From DASXKD01 sp963734725 (GTDB taxonomy: Bacteria; Actinomycetota; Actinomycetes; Streptosporangiales; Streptosporangiaceae), in NCBI GenBank assembly GCA_963734725.1, contig CAVTIX010000020.1, forward strand, positions 434,001 to 498,000: a stretch of DNA of 64,000 bases. The letters are read 5' to 3'. This document shows positions 53,584 to 63,038 of this stretch, in pieces. The notes below the pieces were generated by a model. It saw only the letters and a program-made list of their open reading frames with translations, did no database searches and was not told the DNA's origin. Made by a program: the position numbers and the translations under genes. The stretch's first letter is position 1. Each line of letters opens with the position of its first letter.

Positions 53584-54813
53584 ATGCAACTCCGGTACAA
53601 CTATCGCCTCTACCCTGCGTCTGGGCAGCAGATCGCGCTGGCACGAGCGTTCGGGTGTGCCCGGGTGGTCTTCAACGATGCCCTGGCCGCCCGCGAGGAG
53701 GCGCACCGGGCCGGGGAGCCGTACCTGACCGATGCGCAGTTATCGGCCCGGCTGACCGCAGCCAAGGCCACGCCGGATCGGGCGTGGCTGACCGACGTGT
53801 CCGCCGTCGTGCTGCAGCAGGCCCTGGCCGACCTGAACGCCGCCTACCGGAACTACTTCGCCTCCCTCCACGGCAAGCGCCGGGGGCCGAGAGTGGGCAA
53901 GCCCAGGTTCCGGTCCCGCAAGGACCGTAGGCAGGCGATCCGGTTCACCGCGAACGCCCGGTTCCGGGTGTTGAGAAACGGGAAGCTGCAGCTGCCGAAG
54001 ATCGGCGATGTGCCGGTGCGGTGGTCCCGGCCGCTGCCGTCCAGGCCGTTGTCGGTCACAGTCATCAAGGACGCTGCCGGGCGGTATTTCGCCAGCTTCG
54101 TCATTGAGACCGAACCTGATCAGTTCCCCGAGGCAGACCCCGTGGTGGGCATCGACCTTGGGCTGAGGCACTTCGCTGTTCTGTCGGACGGGCGGAAGAT
54201 CCTCGCCCCGCGATTCCTCCGGCGCGCGGAAAAACTGCTCAAGCGCCGACAGCGGGAGTTGTCGCGCAAGCAGAAGGGCAGCCGGAACCGGGAGAAGGCC
54301 CGGCGCAAGGTGGCCCGTGCGCACGCACGGGTGGCCGACGCCCGGCGCGACTTCCATCACCAGTTGTCCACGGCGCTGATCCGCGACAACCAAGCGGTCG
54401 CCGTCGAGGACCTGGCGGTGAGCGGTCTCGCTCGCACCCGCCTGGCCAAGTCCATCCACGACGCCGGCTGGGCCGCCTTCGTGGGAATGCTGGAGTACAA
54501 GGCCCGGCTATATGGCCGGGAGTTCCACCGGATCAGCCGGTTCGAACCGACCTCGCAGACCTGTTCAGCCTGCAGGGTGAAAGATGGGCCTAAGCCGCTG
54601 CACGTCCGCGAATGGCAGTGCAGGGTGTGCGGGGCGTGGCTGGACCGGGATGTGAATGCGGCGGTGAACGTCGCCAGGGCCGCCGGGCTGGCGGTGACAG
54701 CCTGCCGAGCGCAGGTAAGACCGGAACCCGTTCCGGCGCAGCGCATTGAATCAGGAACCCGCCCGAAGTCACGCCCGGGAAGCGGCGGGACAGACGGGAA
54801 TCTCCGCCCTTAG
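53584..54813 (+). CDS. tnpB: TnpB RNA-guided nuclease, solitary IS200/IS605-type element
   Basis: A 409-residue TnpB with the RuvC residues D191 (VVGIDLGLRHFAV), E275 (AVAVEDLAVSGL) and the Asp of LDRDVNAAVNV (354-356), and a zinc finger with C327, C330, C346 and C349 (CSACRVKDG, CRVCGAW). N-terminal MQLRYNYRLYPASGQQIALA is typical. No Y1 transposase (TnpA) is nearby. The nuclease would use an RNA from its 3' end. TATACT 9 bases before the ATG suggests a leaderless start. All catalytic residues are intact, so it could still be active. Confidence 0.93.
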   Translation: MQLRYNYRLYPASGQQIALARAFGCARVVFNDALAAREEAHRAGEPYLTDAQLSARLTAAKATPDRAWLTDVSAVVLQQALADLNAAYRNYFASLHGKRRGPRVGKPRFRSRKDRRQAIRFTANARFRVLRNGKLQLPKIGDVPVRWSRPLPSRPLSVTVIKDAAGRYFASFVIETEPDQFPEADPVVGIDLGLRHFAVLSDGRKILAPRFLRRAEKLLKRRQRELSRKQKGSRNREKARRKVARAHARVADARRDFHHQLSTALIRDNQAVAVEDLAVSGLARTRLAKSIHDAGWAAFVGMLEYKARLYGREFHRISRFEPTSQTCSACRVKDGPKPLHVREWQCRVCGAWLDRDVNAAVNVARAAGLAVTACRAQVRPEPVPAQRIESGTRPKSRPGSGGTDGNLRP

Positions 54814-54829
54814 ACGGAGTGGAAGTCAA
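54802..54829 (+). ncRNA. 3' end of the TnpB guide RNA (right end of the element)
   Basis: CTCCG-8 nt-CGGAG is a short hairpin that overlaps the tnpB stop codon and is followed by GGAAGTCAA, as at the right ends of IS605-type elements. In such elements the RNA scaffold ends here and the next bases (GTGCACCTCGGGCTGGTCGC) form the guide. The 5' limit of the RNA inside tnpB cannot be fixed by eye. Confidence 0.5.
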
Positions 54830-54832
54830 GTG

Positions 54833-54964
54833 CACCTCGGGCTGGTCGCCCGGCTGGTCCTGCTGCCCGGGGTGGGGCACGACCTGCCCGCCGCGGTGTG
54901 GCCGCGGGTGGCCGCCGAGGCGCGGGCGCCGGCCGACCGGGCGCCGGTCAGCACCGGGGGATAG
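54833..54964 (+). pseudogene. C-terminal remnant of an alpha/beta hydrolase
   Basis: Directly after the element end, the frame reads ARLVLLPGVGHDLPAAVWPR and VAAEARAPADRA before a stop, the usual last strand, catalytic His (GHDLP) and end helix of alpha/beta hydrolases. The N-terminal part is not present on the left of tnpB, so the element's arrival or a later deletion removed it. Confidence 0.6.
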
Positions 54965-55005
54965 TGTCCCGACAGGGTACGTCCGGCCGGATGAAAGGGA
55001 TCGAG

Positions 55006-55605
55006 ATGACGACGCCGTCGGCGGGGTGGGATTCGGCATACCAGGACCACCTGCCGCCGTGGGACATCGGCCGGCCGCAGCCGGCCTTCGTCCGCCTGGC
55101 CGACGGTGGGCTGCTGTCCGGCCGGGTGCTAGACGCGGGCTGCGGCACCGGGGAACACGCGCTGCTGGCCGCAGCGTACGGCGCGACGGCCATGGGCGTG
55201 GACCTGTCGGCGGTGGCCATCGAGAAGGCGCGCGGCAAAGCCGCGGAACGGGGCCTGACGGCCAGGTTCGAGGTCGCCGACGCGCTGCGCCTGGAGCGGC
55301 TCGGCGAGAGCTTCGACACCGTCATCGACAGCGGGCTGTTCCACGTCTTCGATGACGCCGACCGGGCCGGGTACGTCACCAGCCTGGCCGCGGTCATCGA
55401 GCCCGATGGCAGCTACTACATGATGTGCTTCAGCGACCGCCAGCCGGGCGTCTGGGGGCCGCGCCGGGTGCGACGGGAGGAGATTCTGTCCGCGTTCGCC
55501 GACGGCTGGGCGGTCGAGAGCCTCGCGCCGGACACCTTCACGGTCAACCCCATTGAGGGGACCACGTCGGTATCGGCGTGGCTCACCGTGATCCGCCGCC
55601 GCTGA
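55006..55605 (+). CDS. Class I SAM-dependent methyltransferase
   Basis: A 199-residue methyltransferase. The SAM motif is VLDAGCGTGEHALLAA with GVDLSAVAIEKARGKA after it; FDTVIDSGLFHVFDD is the post-I region. WDSAYQDHLPPWDIGRPQP at the N-terminus is typical of thiopurine-methyltransferase-like actinobacterial proteins. ATG 55006 has AAAGGG 7 bases before it; ATG 54991 is an alternative. Substrate unknown. Confidence 0.92.
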   Translation: MTTPSAGWDSAYQDHLPPWDIGRPQPAFVRLADGGLLSGRVLDAGCGTGEHALLAAAYGATAMGVDLSAVAIEKARGKAAERGLTARFEVADALRLERLGESFDTVIDSGLFHVFDDADRAGYVTSLAAVIEPDGSYYMMCFSDRQPGVWGPRRVRREEILSAFADGWAVESLAPDTFTVNPIEGTTSVSAWLTVIRRR

Positions 55606-55653
55606 CGGCCCAGCCGGGGCCGCTCACCCCATCGGCGGACCGGCTGCCGCGCG

Positions 55654-56636
55654 CTACCAGCGGTGGTGCACCTGCGCCCGGATGCGCCGCTCGTAGATGT
55701 CCCCGATGCCCTGCAACTGGGCGCTGGTGAGCGGCGGCAGGACCGCGGCGCTGGCGTTCTGCCGGGCTTGCGTCACGTTCCGGGCGCCGGGGATCACCGT
55801 GGTGACGCCGGGCTGCTGGATGATCCAGCGCAAGGCGACCTGGGCCGGGGCGGTCCCGGCCGGCGCCAGGGCCGCGAACTCGCGCGCGGCGTCCACGCCG
55901 GTGTCGAAGTCCACCCCGGAGAGGTCTCCCCCACGTCGAACGCCTCGCCCCGCCGGTTGTAGTTGCGATGGTCGTCCGCGGCGAACGAGGTGTCGTGGGT
56001 GTACCGGCCGGACAGCAGCCCCGAGGCGAGCGGGACGCGCGCGATGATGCCCACCCCGGCCGCCTGCGCGGCGGGCATTACCTCGTCCAGCGGCTTGCGC
56101 CGGAACGCGTTGAAGATGATCTGCACGCTGGCCGTGCCCGGCCGCTCGATCGCGGCCAGCGCCTCGGCGCAGGTCTCGACGCTCACCCCGTAGGCGGCGA
56201 TGCGCTTCTCGGCCACCAGCGTGTCGAGGGCGTCGTAGACCGCGTCGGTGGAGAACGCCGGGGTCGGCGGGCAGTGCAATTGGACCAGGTCGAGCGTGTC
56301 GGTGCCCAGGTTGGCCCGGGACCGGTCGGTCCAGGCGCGGAAGTTGGCCAGGGTGTACTGCGCCGGGTCCTGTGCCACGCGGCGGCCCATCTTGGTGGCC
56401 ACCGTCATCGGCAGCCCTGGGTTGGCGGCCAGGAACTGCCCGATCAGCCGCTCGCTGCGGCCGTCACCGTAGACGTCGGCGGTGTCCAGGAACGTGACCC
56501 CGGCCTGCACGGCCGCGTCCAGCACGGCAAGCGCGTCGGCCTCATCGACCTCTCCCCAGTCCGCCCCGAGCTGCCAGGTGCCCAGGCCGATGACCGAGAC
56601 GGCGCGGCCGGTCCGGCCAAGGATGCGTTCTTCCAC
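55654..56636 (-). pseudogene. Aldo/keto reductase, frameshifted
   Basis: The first frame (from 56636) covers most of the barrel: ILGRTGRAVSVIGLGTWQLG, FLDTADVYGDGRSERLIGQF, DLVQLHCPP. At about 55925 a single missing T in GAGACC-TCTCCGGG shifts the frame; the rest (VDFDTGVDAAREFAALAPAG, ALRWIIQQPGVTTVIPGARN) is intact in another phase. A complete roughly 327-residue aldo/keto reductase broken by one base; a sequencing slip is possible. Confidence 0.85.
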
Positions 56637-56812
56637 GATGGACGATCCTAACGACGGCCCGGCCGGGCCGGACCGGGGCTACACAGCGCGCTCGCAGCAG
56701 TGCAGACTGTCCAGATAGAGCGAACGGATGCCTGGCCCCTCACCCGCGGGACCCGGGCCAGGCCGCTTTCGGGGCCACGGGCGGGGGTGGCCAGGGGGAA
56801 CGGAGTGGCGTC

Positions 56813-58696
56813 GTGGGCAGTTACGCGGAGGCTTTCCGGCGGAGCCTTGACGATCCTGAGGGCTTCTGGCGCGAGGCCGCGAAGGAGATTGACTGGTACC
56901 AGGAACCGGCCAGCATTCTGGACGCCTCGAACCCGCCTTTCTACCGCTGGTTCAGCGACGGGGTCATCAACACGTGTTACAACGCGGTTGACCGGCACGT
57001 CGCCGCTGGCCGCGGCGACCAGGCCGCGTTGATCTACGACAGCCCGGTGACCGGCGCCACGCGCCGGTACACCTACTCCGAACTGCTGGATGAAGTCGCC
57101 ACGTTCGCGGGAGTGCTGACCGGCCTGGGTGTGGGACGCGGCGACCGGGTGGTCATCTACCTGCCGATGATCCCGCATGCGGCCGTGGCGATGCTGGCGT
57201 GTGCCCGGATCGGGGCGGTGCACTCGGTGGTGTTCGGCGGGTTCGCCGCGCACGAACTCGCGGTCCGCATCGACGACGCGCAGCCCGCAGTATTGGTCTC
57301 GGCGTCGTGCGGCATCGAAGGCAGCCGCGTCATCGAATACAAACCGATCCTGGACCGGGCCCTGGACCAGGCCACCCACCGGCCGGCGCACTGCGTGATC
57401 CTGCAGCGCCCGCAGGCCCGGGCGGCCATGACTCCGGGCCGCGACCTGGATTGGGACGATGCCATGGCCAGGGCGCAGCCAGCCGACTGCGTCCGGCTCG
57501 CGGCGACCGACCCGCTGTACATCCTGTACACCTCCGGCACCACGGCCAGGCCGAAGGGCGTTGTGCGCGACAACGGCGGGCACGCGGTGGCGCTGCGCTG
57601 GAGCATGGACGCGATCTATGACACCGGGCCCGGCGACGTGTTCTGGGCCGCCTCCGACGTCGGCTGGGTGGTCGGCCACTCCTACATCGCGTACGCGCCG
57701 CTGCTCGCCGGGTGCACCACAGTGCTCTACGAGGGCAAGCCCGTCGGCACGCCGGATGCCGGGGCGTTCTGGCGGGTGATCAGCGACCACAAGGTCAAGG
57801 CGCTGTTCACCGCGCCCACCGCGTTCCGCGCGATCAAGAAGGAAGACCCGGGCGGTGCGCTGTCCGCCCGCTACGACCTGTCCAGCCTGAAGTACCTGTT
57901 CCTGGCCGGGGAACGGCTGGACCCAGAGACCTACCGGTGGGCCTGCGACCTGCTCGGCATCCCGGTTGTCGACCACTGGTGGCAGACCGAGACCGGATGG
58001 CCGATCGTCGCTAACCTGCGGGGCCTTGAGCCCATGCCCACCAAGCCCGGTTCCCCCACCGTGCCCGTCCCGGGCTACGACGTGCGCATTGTTGGCGTTG
58101 ACGGGGAGCAGGCCCCGCCCGGGCAGACCGGGGAGATCGTCGTCCGTCTGCCGCTGCCGCCCGGTTGCCTGCCCACCTTGTGGCGCGACGACGACCGGTT
58201 CATCGACTCCTACCTGTCCCGGCACCCCGGCGCCTACGCCACCGGCGATGGCGGTTACCGCGACGCCGACGGCTACGTCTACGTGATGGGCCGTATCGAC
58301 GACGTCATCAACGTCGCCGGGCACCGGTTGTCCACCGGCGAGATGGAGGAGATCCTGGCCAGCCACCCCGCCGTTGCCGAATGCGCGGTGATCGGCGTAC
58401 ACGATGAGCTGAAGGGCCAGATCCCCCGCGGCTTCGCCGTCCTGAAGGCCGGCGTCACCACCGACTCGGCCACCGTCTCCGCCGAGCTTGTCCAGCTTGT
58501 GCGGGACCAGATCGGCGCGGTCGCGGCGCTGCGCCGGGTGGACGTGGTGGCCGCGCTGCCCAAGACCCGGTCCGGCAAGATCCTGCGCCGGACCATGCGC
58601 GGCATTGCCGATGGGCACGAGGAGCCCGTGCCGTCCACCATCGAGGATCCCGCGGTGCTCGACGCGCTGCGCCCAGTCCTGGCCAACCACGACTGA
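56813..58696 (+). CDS. prpE: Propionyl/acetyl-CoA synthetase (AMP-forming)
   Basis: A 627-residue acyl-CoA synthetase of the PrpE/Acs type. ATP site YILYTSGTTARPKGVVRDNG, carboxylate/AMP motif VVDHWWQTETGWPI, hinge YATGDGGYRDADGYVYVMGR and the catalytic lysine near the end (KTRSGKILRRTMRG), the lysine that Pat-type acetyltransferases modify. It makes short-chain acyl-CoA from acid, ATP and CoA and could feed the PHB pathway. GTG 56813 follows GGGGGAACGGAG-like sequence. Confidence 0.93.
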   Translation: MGSYAEAFRRSLDDPEGFWREAAKEIDWYQEPASILDASNPPFYRWFSDGVINTCYNAVDRHVAAGRGDQAALIYDSPVTGATRRYTYSELLDEVATFAGVLTGLGVGRGDRVVIYLPMIPHAAVAMLACARIGAVHSVVFGGFAAHELAVRIDDAQPAVLVSASCGIEGSRVIEYKPILDRALDQATHRPAHCVILQRPQARAAMTPGRDLDWDDAMARAQPADCVRLAATDPLYILYTSGTTARPKGVVRDNGGHAVALRWSMDAIYDTGPGDVFWAASDVGWVVGHSYIAYAPLLAGCTTVLYEGKPVGTPDAGAFWRVISDHKVKALFTAPTAFRAIKKEDPGGALSARYDLSSLKYLFLAGERLDPETYRWACDLLGIPVVDHWWQTETGWPIVANLRGLEPMPTKPGSPTVPVPGYDVRIVGVDGEQAPPGQTGEIVVRLPLPPGCLPTLWRDDDRFIDSYLSRHPGAYATGDGGYRDADGYVYVMGRIDDVINVAGHRLSTGEMEEILASHPAVAECAVIGVHDELKGQIPRGFAVLKAGVTTDSATVSAELVQLVRDQIGAVAALRRVDVVAALPKTRSGKILRRTMRGIADGHEEPVPSTIEDPAVLDALRPVLANHD

Positions 58697-58858
58697 CCCC
58701 ACCCTGCGGTACGTTGGTCGGTGGCGCGGGAGGGCGCCGCCGGGTTCGCGGGAAGGACTGAGTCCCCCTCCGTTGGTCATGAGTGTTCTGCTGCCGGGCA
58801 GTTGGATCGTCTTCAGGCGAGCCGGATCGCGGGCCCAGGCTCGGTGAGGAGACGCGTC

Positions 58859-60286
58859 ATGTCCCAGCTTCCCGACCGCCCCGACGCCGACCAGCTCCGC
58901 CGTCAGGCCCGCGAGCTGCACCGCGCCGCCGCATACGGCGACGCCGGCGCACTAGGACGGCTCCGCGAGGTGTCGGACAAGATCACCCTGTCCGCCGCCC
59001 AGCTCGCCATCGCCCGCGATTACGGTTTCCCGAGCTGGCCGAGGCTCAAGGCCGAGGTGGACCGGCGCCGCGCGCAGGCCGACGGCCAACCCCCAGGCCA
59101 GGCCGACCAGGCCCGGGCCGACCAGGTTGCCGGGGCCGACGGCGACGGCCAGGCCGGCCAGGCTGCCGGGGCCGCTCCCCCGCCGGCGCAGTCGTGGGAA
59201 GAGATGCGCGACTGGGCGGCCCGTCTGCTGCTGTCCCGTACCGGCGAGGACGTCCAGGCGTGGAACCACCGGGTCGCCGAGGCCGGGCTCGCCGACGAGC
59301 CGACGCTGCGGGCCTGGCTAGCCGGGCAGGGCGTCACCGGGTACTCCCAGGCGCTGCTGGTCTGGGAGCGCTTCGGCTACCCGGACTTCATGACCGCTGG
59401 CGCGGACGAGCTGATCGAGGCCCAGTACGCCGACCGCCCGCAGTTGCGGCCGGTGCTCGATGCTGTCCTGGCGGCGCTGCCCTCGCTGGGCCAGGTGACG
59501 GTGCAGGCCCGCAAGACGCTCGTCAGCCTGGTCGGCCCGCGCCGCACCTTCGCCGTGGTGCAGGCGACCACGAAGAACCGGGTGGACCTCGGCCTGCGGC
59601 TGGACAACGAGAAGCCCGGCGGCCCCCTGCTCGCGGCCCGGGACATCGGCGCGGCCAACCTGCGGATCCCGCTGACCGGGCCCGGGGACATCGACGAGGA
59701 AGTGCTCGGCTGGCTGCGCCGCGCCTACGACGAGAACGCCGCACCGCCGCCGCCACGCCGCCCGGCCCGGCGCCCGGCAACGGTGCTGGGGCCGATGACC
59801 GTAGTGATCGAAGGCTACGACCTGCCCGGGCTCACCTGCCGGCCGGAGCCCGACGGGGCCGGCCATCGCAACGTGCACGTCGCAGTGTCCGGCAAGGTCA
59901 AGGACCGGCCCGCCCTGGTCGTGCCGGACCGGCCCGGGCTGGCCATCGAGCCTGTGCCCGGCGATGCCGAGTCGGCGCGCTGGGAGGTCCCGGTCACCGT
60001 GCGCCGCGACGCCGACGGCTTCGACTTCAGTGGGCCGTTCGTCGGGGGGGCCCGCGACGACCGCAGCCTCGGCCTGGCCTGGGGCGACGTGCCCGGCGAC
60101 GGGACGTTGCGGCTGTTCCGGGGGGCCAAGCTCCGGCTTGTAGACGTGGATCCCGCGCTGATCGAGGAGGCTATGCGGCACGGGCACCTGCTGGTCGCCC
60201 GGATCCGCCTCACCGATCCGCGGGGCAACCCGGTCTGTGCCCGCGTCCACCCCCCGGCGCTCACCTGGTCCGTGCGGCCAAGCTGA
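58859..60286 (+). CDS. Multi-domain protein: DUF4287/DUF5655 plus DUF5990
   Basis: A 475-residue fusion. Residues 1-70 are helical and resemble an ankyrin-like module seen in actinobacterial proteins (LHRAAAYGDAGALGRLREVS, LAIARDYGFPSWPRLKAEVD). After a Gln/Ala-rich linker come DUF4287 (SWEEMRDWAARLLLSRTGED; LLVWERFGYPDFM) and DUF5655 (LPSLGQVTVQARKTLVSLVG, TTKNRVDLGLRL). From about 325 there is a DUF5990 domain (MTVVIEGYDLPGLTCRPEPD; LGLAWGDVPGDGTLRLFRGA). Each part is known alone; the joined form is unusual. GAGGAG lies 9 bases before the ATG. Confidence 0.75.
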   Translation: MSQLPDRPDADQLRRQARELHRAAAYGDAGALGRLREVSDKITLSAAQLAIARDYGFPSWPRLKAEVDRRRAQADGQPPGQADQARADQVAGADGDGQAGQAAGAAPPPAQSWEEMRDWAARLLLSRTGEDVQAWNHRVAEAGLADEPTLRAWLAGQGVTGYSQALLVWERFGYPDFMTAGADELIEAQYADRPQLRPVLDAVLAALPSLGQVTVQARKTLVSLVGPRRTFAVVQATTKNRVDLGLRLDNEKPGGPLLAARDIGAANLRIPLTGPGDIDEEVLGWLRRAYDENAAPPPPRRPARRPATVLGPMTVVIEGYDLPGLTCRPEPDGAGHRNVHVAVSGKVKDRPALVVPDRPGLAIEPVPGDAESARWEVPVTVRRDADGFDFSGPFVGGARDDRSLGLAWGDVPGDGTLRLFRGAKLRLVDVDPALIEEAMRHGHLLVARIRLTDPRGNPVCARVHPPALTWSVRPS

Positions 60287-60673
60287 CCCAATGGGACCGT
60301 CAGGTCATACGCCACCGCCAGCGCCGTGTTCGGCCGGCACCGTCCGCCCAGGAACTCCAGGTGCTCATCCAGCGGCCGAACGCCGAGCCGGACACAAGAT
60401 CACCAGCAGCATTCCGGGACCGGGCCAGGCGGATAGCACGCGCAGGCACGCAGGCCCGCCCTGCCCTGTCAGGGCCGGGCGAGCAGGACGATCTTTCGCA
60501 CAGCACGTCTCCGGTCCAGAGGATGGTTGCGGCCGAGCAGCTGGCCCGGCTGGCAGCTGTCGGCAGCACACGCGGCCAGCCCCACAGCCAGCGCGGGCAG
60601 GCTGCGCCGGCGTCACGGCTGCGGAGCGGCTCAGCAGGCCCTTCGCCGCAGGACCCGTCTCGCTGGCCATCGG
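60287..60673. other. Intergenic region, no gene seen
   Basis: About 390 bases between two converging genes. Open frames exist on both strands, as in all GC-rich DNA, but none has a ribosome site or a recognisable product. Confidence 0.5.
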
Positions 60674-61057
60674 TTATGCGCGCTTGTACTCCTGGACGGC
60701 CCACATGTTGCCGTCGGGGTCTTCGAAGAAGCAGTAGCGCGATCCAGGCGTGCCTTCGGGCCCCATCTGCTGTATCTCGCTGATGCCCACACCTCGCCCG
60801 GCTAGTTCGCGGCGGACGGCGTCAAGATCCTCGACGACGAGCTGGACCCCCTTGACCGAGCCCGGCTCCCCAAGCGGCAGGCCCTCGCCGAGCACCACCG
60901 AGCATGCCGAGCCAGGCGGAGTCATCTGCACCACGCGCATGTTCTCGCTGGGCCTGACGTCATGGTCGAGGCGAAAGCCCACCTGGCCGGTGTAGAAGTC
61001 CCTTGCGGCGTCGACATCGCGTACCGGGATGGGAACAACCTCAAGCTTCATATCCAT
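60674..61057 (-). CDS. VOC (glyoxalase-fold) protein
   Basis: A 127-residue VOC protein and close paralogue of the one at 3241. It begins MDMKLEVVPIPVRDVDAARD, contains SENMRVVQMTPPGSACSVVL and ends FFEDPDGNMWAVQEYKRA. ATG 61051 is an alternative start. Substrate unknown. Confidence 0.88.
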   Translation of the reverse strand: MDMKLEVVPIPVRDVDAARDFYTGQVGFRLDHDVRPSENMRVVQMTPPGSACSVVLGEGLPLGEPGSVKGVQLVVEDLDAVRRELAGRGVGISEIQQMGPEGTPGSRYCFFEDPDGNMWAVQEYKRA

Positions 61058-61264
61058 GAACCGTCACGCTAGCCGACCTGGCGATCCAGCTGTCACCTCG
61101 CCAGCTTCGTACCCGCCCGCGCCCGGGGCGCTCGCCGTAATCGTTATGGAGCAACCGACACTCAGCGTGGCCGAGCCATCTCGGGTATTGGCGCGGGTAC
61201 CCGCCGTATGCACGATGACGAGGCCTCCGCGACCAACTCGATGAGTTGCCCAGACTGGGCCGGT

Positions 61265-61288
61265 CTGGGGCGGCGGGCCGCCCCCCAG
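61265..61288. terminator. GC hairpin
   Basis: GGGGCGGC and GCCGCCCC form an 8-base perfect stem with two bases between. It lies in the gap between the VOC gene start and the short gene at 61333, so a terminator role is only possible for an unseen upstream transcript. Confidence 0.3.
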
Positions 61289-61332
61289 AGCGGGAAGGCG
61301 CGCAGTCATGCCGATCAGCGCGGGCTGCGGAG

Positions 61333-61611
61333 ATGACCGTCGCCCGTGGTCACGGTGGCCGACTCACCGCGGGCGGCGGGAAGCTGGGCCCGGTCTACGA
61401 CCCGCCGCTGCGCTGGGCCACCCGCGGCCGGGTCATGCCCGGCACGATCCTCGACACCGACTACCGGCTGCGCGAGGAAAAAGGCGCGGTCGTGGTCACC
61501 GTGACCAAGGTCGCCACGGGCCCCATGACGGAAGAAGAAGCCGCGGGCATCGCCCGCTTCGGCGACTTCACCAGCTACGCCCCCGCGATCCGAAAGCTCG
61601 CCGCCAGCTAA
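61333..61611 (+). CDS. Short protein, possible SRPBCC C-terminal fragment
   Basis: A 92-residue frame with strong GC at third positions. The part LRWATRGRVMPGTILDTDYR then GPMTEEEAAGIARFGDFTSY looks like the C-terminal half of a polyketide-cyclase/SRPBCC protein. The first 25 residues look random. It may be a remnant of a longer gene or a small intact protein. Confidence 0.45.
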   Translation: MTVARGHGGRLTAGGGKLGPVYDPPLRWATRGRVMPGTILDTDYRLREEKGAVVVTVTKVATGPMTEEEAAGIARFGDFTSYAPAIRKLAAS

Positions 61612-61669
61612 GGCACCGATAGCTTGGCAGCAGTCTCGCTGGCTCGGAAGCCCCTCCGACCTCCCGCTT

Positions 61670-62881
61670 TTAGGCCCGGCACACCGCAAGTCGGGACCCG
61701 GCGGGTGGGTGGGTGAGGTCGGCGAGGGTGAGGGCCAGGTGCAATTTGAGGCGGTCATCGCCCCGGCGCAGGTCCAGCGGTGTCAGCTCGGCCGCGCGTG
61801 CCAGGCGCCAGTACAACGTTGTCCGGTGGATGTGCAGCTGTGTGGCGGCCTGCTGGGCCTGTGCCCCGCAATCGAGGTAGCACCGTATGGTCTGCCGGTA
61901 TGTTCCGGCCCGCTCGTCCAGCAGTGCGCCAATGCCGGGGCAGATCCGCTCCGGTGCCGACGGGTCGCGGTAAAGGTGCTGGAATGCCGCGTAGGTACCC
62001 AGGCCCGCCCAGTCGGCGGCCCGCTCGAACCGTGGCACGCGCGCGGCCACATAGGCCGCGTACTGGGCGTTGCCCAAGCTGGCGTGCACGTCGGTCAGCG
62101 CTGCGGCGCCGCTGCAGGTACCCACCGCCAGCGGGAGCCCGGGCAGGGCCCGGACCGCCCGGCGCAACTCGGCCAGCGCGCCAGCGGTTGTGACCGCGAC
62201 CAGTTCATCCTGGCCGGGGCTGGTCAGCACCAGAGCGCCCGGCGCCGCCCGGAGTCGCAGGTTTCCCGCCGCCCGGCGCAGGTTCCCCGCCGCCCAGCCC
62301 GGGTCTTGCGCGCTCGCCGGGCGGTCAGCCGCGGGCCGGATCACGGCCAGCGCGTAAGGCGGCGGGCCGGCCAGCGCTGCCTGCCCGGCCAGCATGACCG
62401 CGGCCTCTTGGCGGACCTGCTCCCGCGGGTCCAGCAGCCCGTCGGCCAGGTCGCTCAGCACGGCGAACTGGCCGGTGGCCTGGATCGCCCGCTGCGCCAG
62501 CAGGTGGGCCGCCTGCGCCGCGGTGGCCTGGGCCCGCCGGGTCTGCTCCGTGGTCAGTGCGGGCTCGTCGATGAGCCACAGGAACCCGAGCAGCTGATCA
62601 TCAGCTCGCAGCGGTAGGCAGAGTCGGGGCAGGGTGGCTTGCTGCGGGTCGCCAGGGATGGACACTGGCTCGCGGGCGGAGAACACTCCGTACTCGGTCA
62701 GCTTTCGGCGCAGCCGGGCGCTGGTCCCACGCTGCAGGACCGCCTCCACCCGGCTGCGGTCCAGTTGCCCGGTCTGCGGGGTGATGGCCAACGGGCGCAG
62801 CCTCGCATCATCGATGATGACTGACCGGCCCAGGTCCCTGGCCAGCTGTTCGGCGGTGTGCTGCAGGTGCTCTTCGAACAC
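61670..62881 (-). CDS. PucR-family transcriptional regulator
   Basis: A 403-residue regulator. A GAF-like N-terminal domain is followed by a GGDEF-related middle and the C-terminal HTH_30 (YRQTIRCYLDCGAQAQQAAT, QLHIHRTTLYWRLARAAELT) typical of PucR/CdaR activators, which control purine, sugar-acid or aromatic catabolism. It is transcribed away from the Rieske oxygenase gene and probably controls it; the gap holds the palindrome CTACATCTGTAG. Confidence 0.9.
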   Translation of the reverse strand: MFEEHLQHTAEQLARDLGRSVIIDDARLRPLAITPQTGQLDRSRVEAVLQRGTSARLRRKLTEYGVFSAREPVSIPGDPQQATLPRLCLPLRADDQLLGFLWLIDEPALTTEQTRRAQATAAQAAHLLAQRAIQATGQFAVLSDLADGLLDPREQVRQEAAVMLAGQAALAGPPPYALAVIRPAADRPASAQDPGWAAGNLRRAAGNLRLRAAPGALVLTSPGQDELVAVTTAGALAELRRAVRALPGLPLAVGTCSGAAALTDVHASLGNAQYAAYVAARVPRFERAADWAGLGTYAAFQHLYRDPSAPERICPGIGALLDERAGTYRQTIRCYLDCGAQAQQAATQLHIHRTTLYWRLARAAELTPLDLRRGDDRLKLHLALTLADLTHPPAGSRLAVCRA

Positions 62882-62926
62882 ATCGTTGTCATTCCCGGCG
62901 GCCCTGCGGGTGATGCGAGGGCATTC

Positions 62927-62938
62927 CTACATCTGTAG
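62927..62938. promoter_or_regulatory. Palindrome CTACATCTGTAG between pucR-like and oxygenase genes
   Basis: Five-base arms CTACA/TGTAG with a two-base centre, about 100 bases before the oxygenase GTG and 46 bases before the regulator ATG. It may be the operator of the divergent pair. Confidence 0.35.
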
Positions 62939-63038
62939 AAATCAGCCCGGCCAGCATGTGTCAGCTGTCGTAGCCGCAGCGAGCACCGCCGGTGGCAGGT
63001 TGGAGAAAGGTCTTGTCGCTGAGGGACGGAGGAAGCTG

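Noticed and set aside
58755..58765. GGACTGAGTCC palindrome before the DUF5990 fusion as a DevR box
   Set aside because: The centre is one base short and the outer G/C positions do not fit; likely chance in GC-rich DNA.
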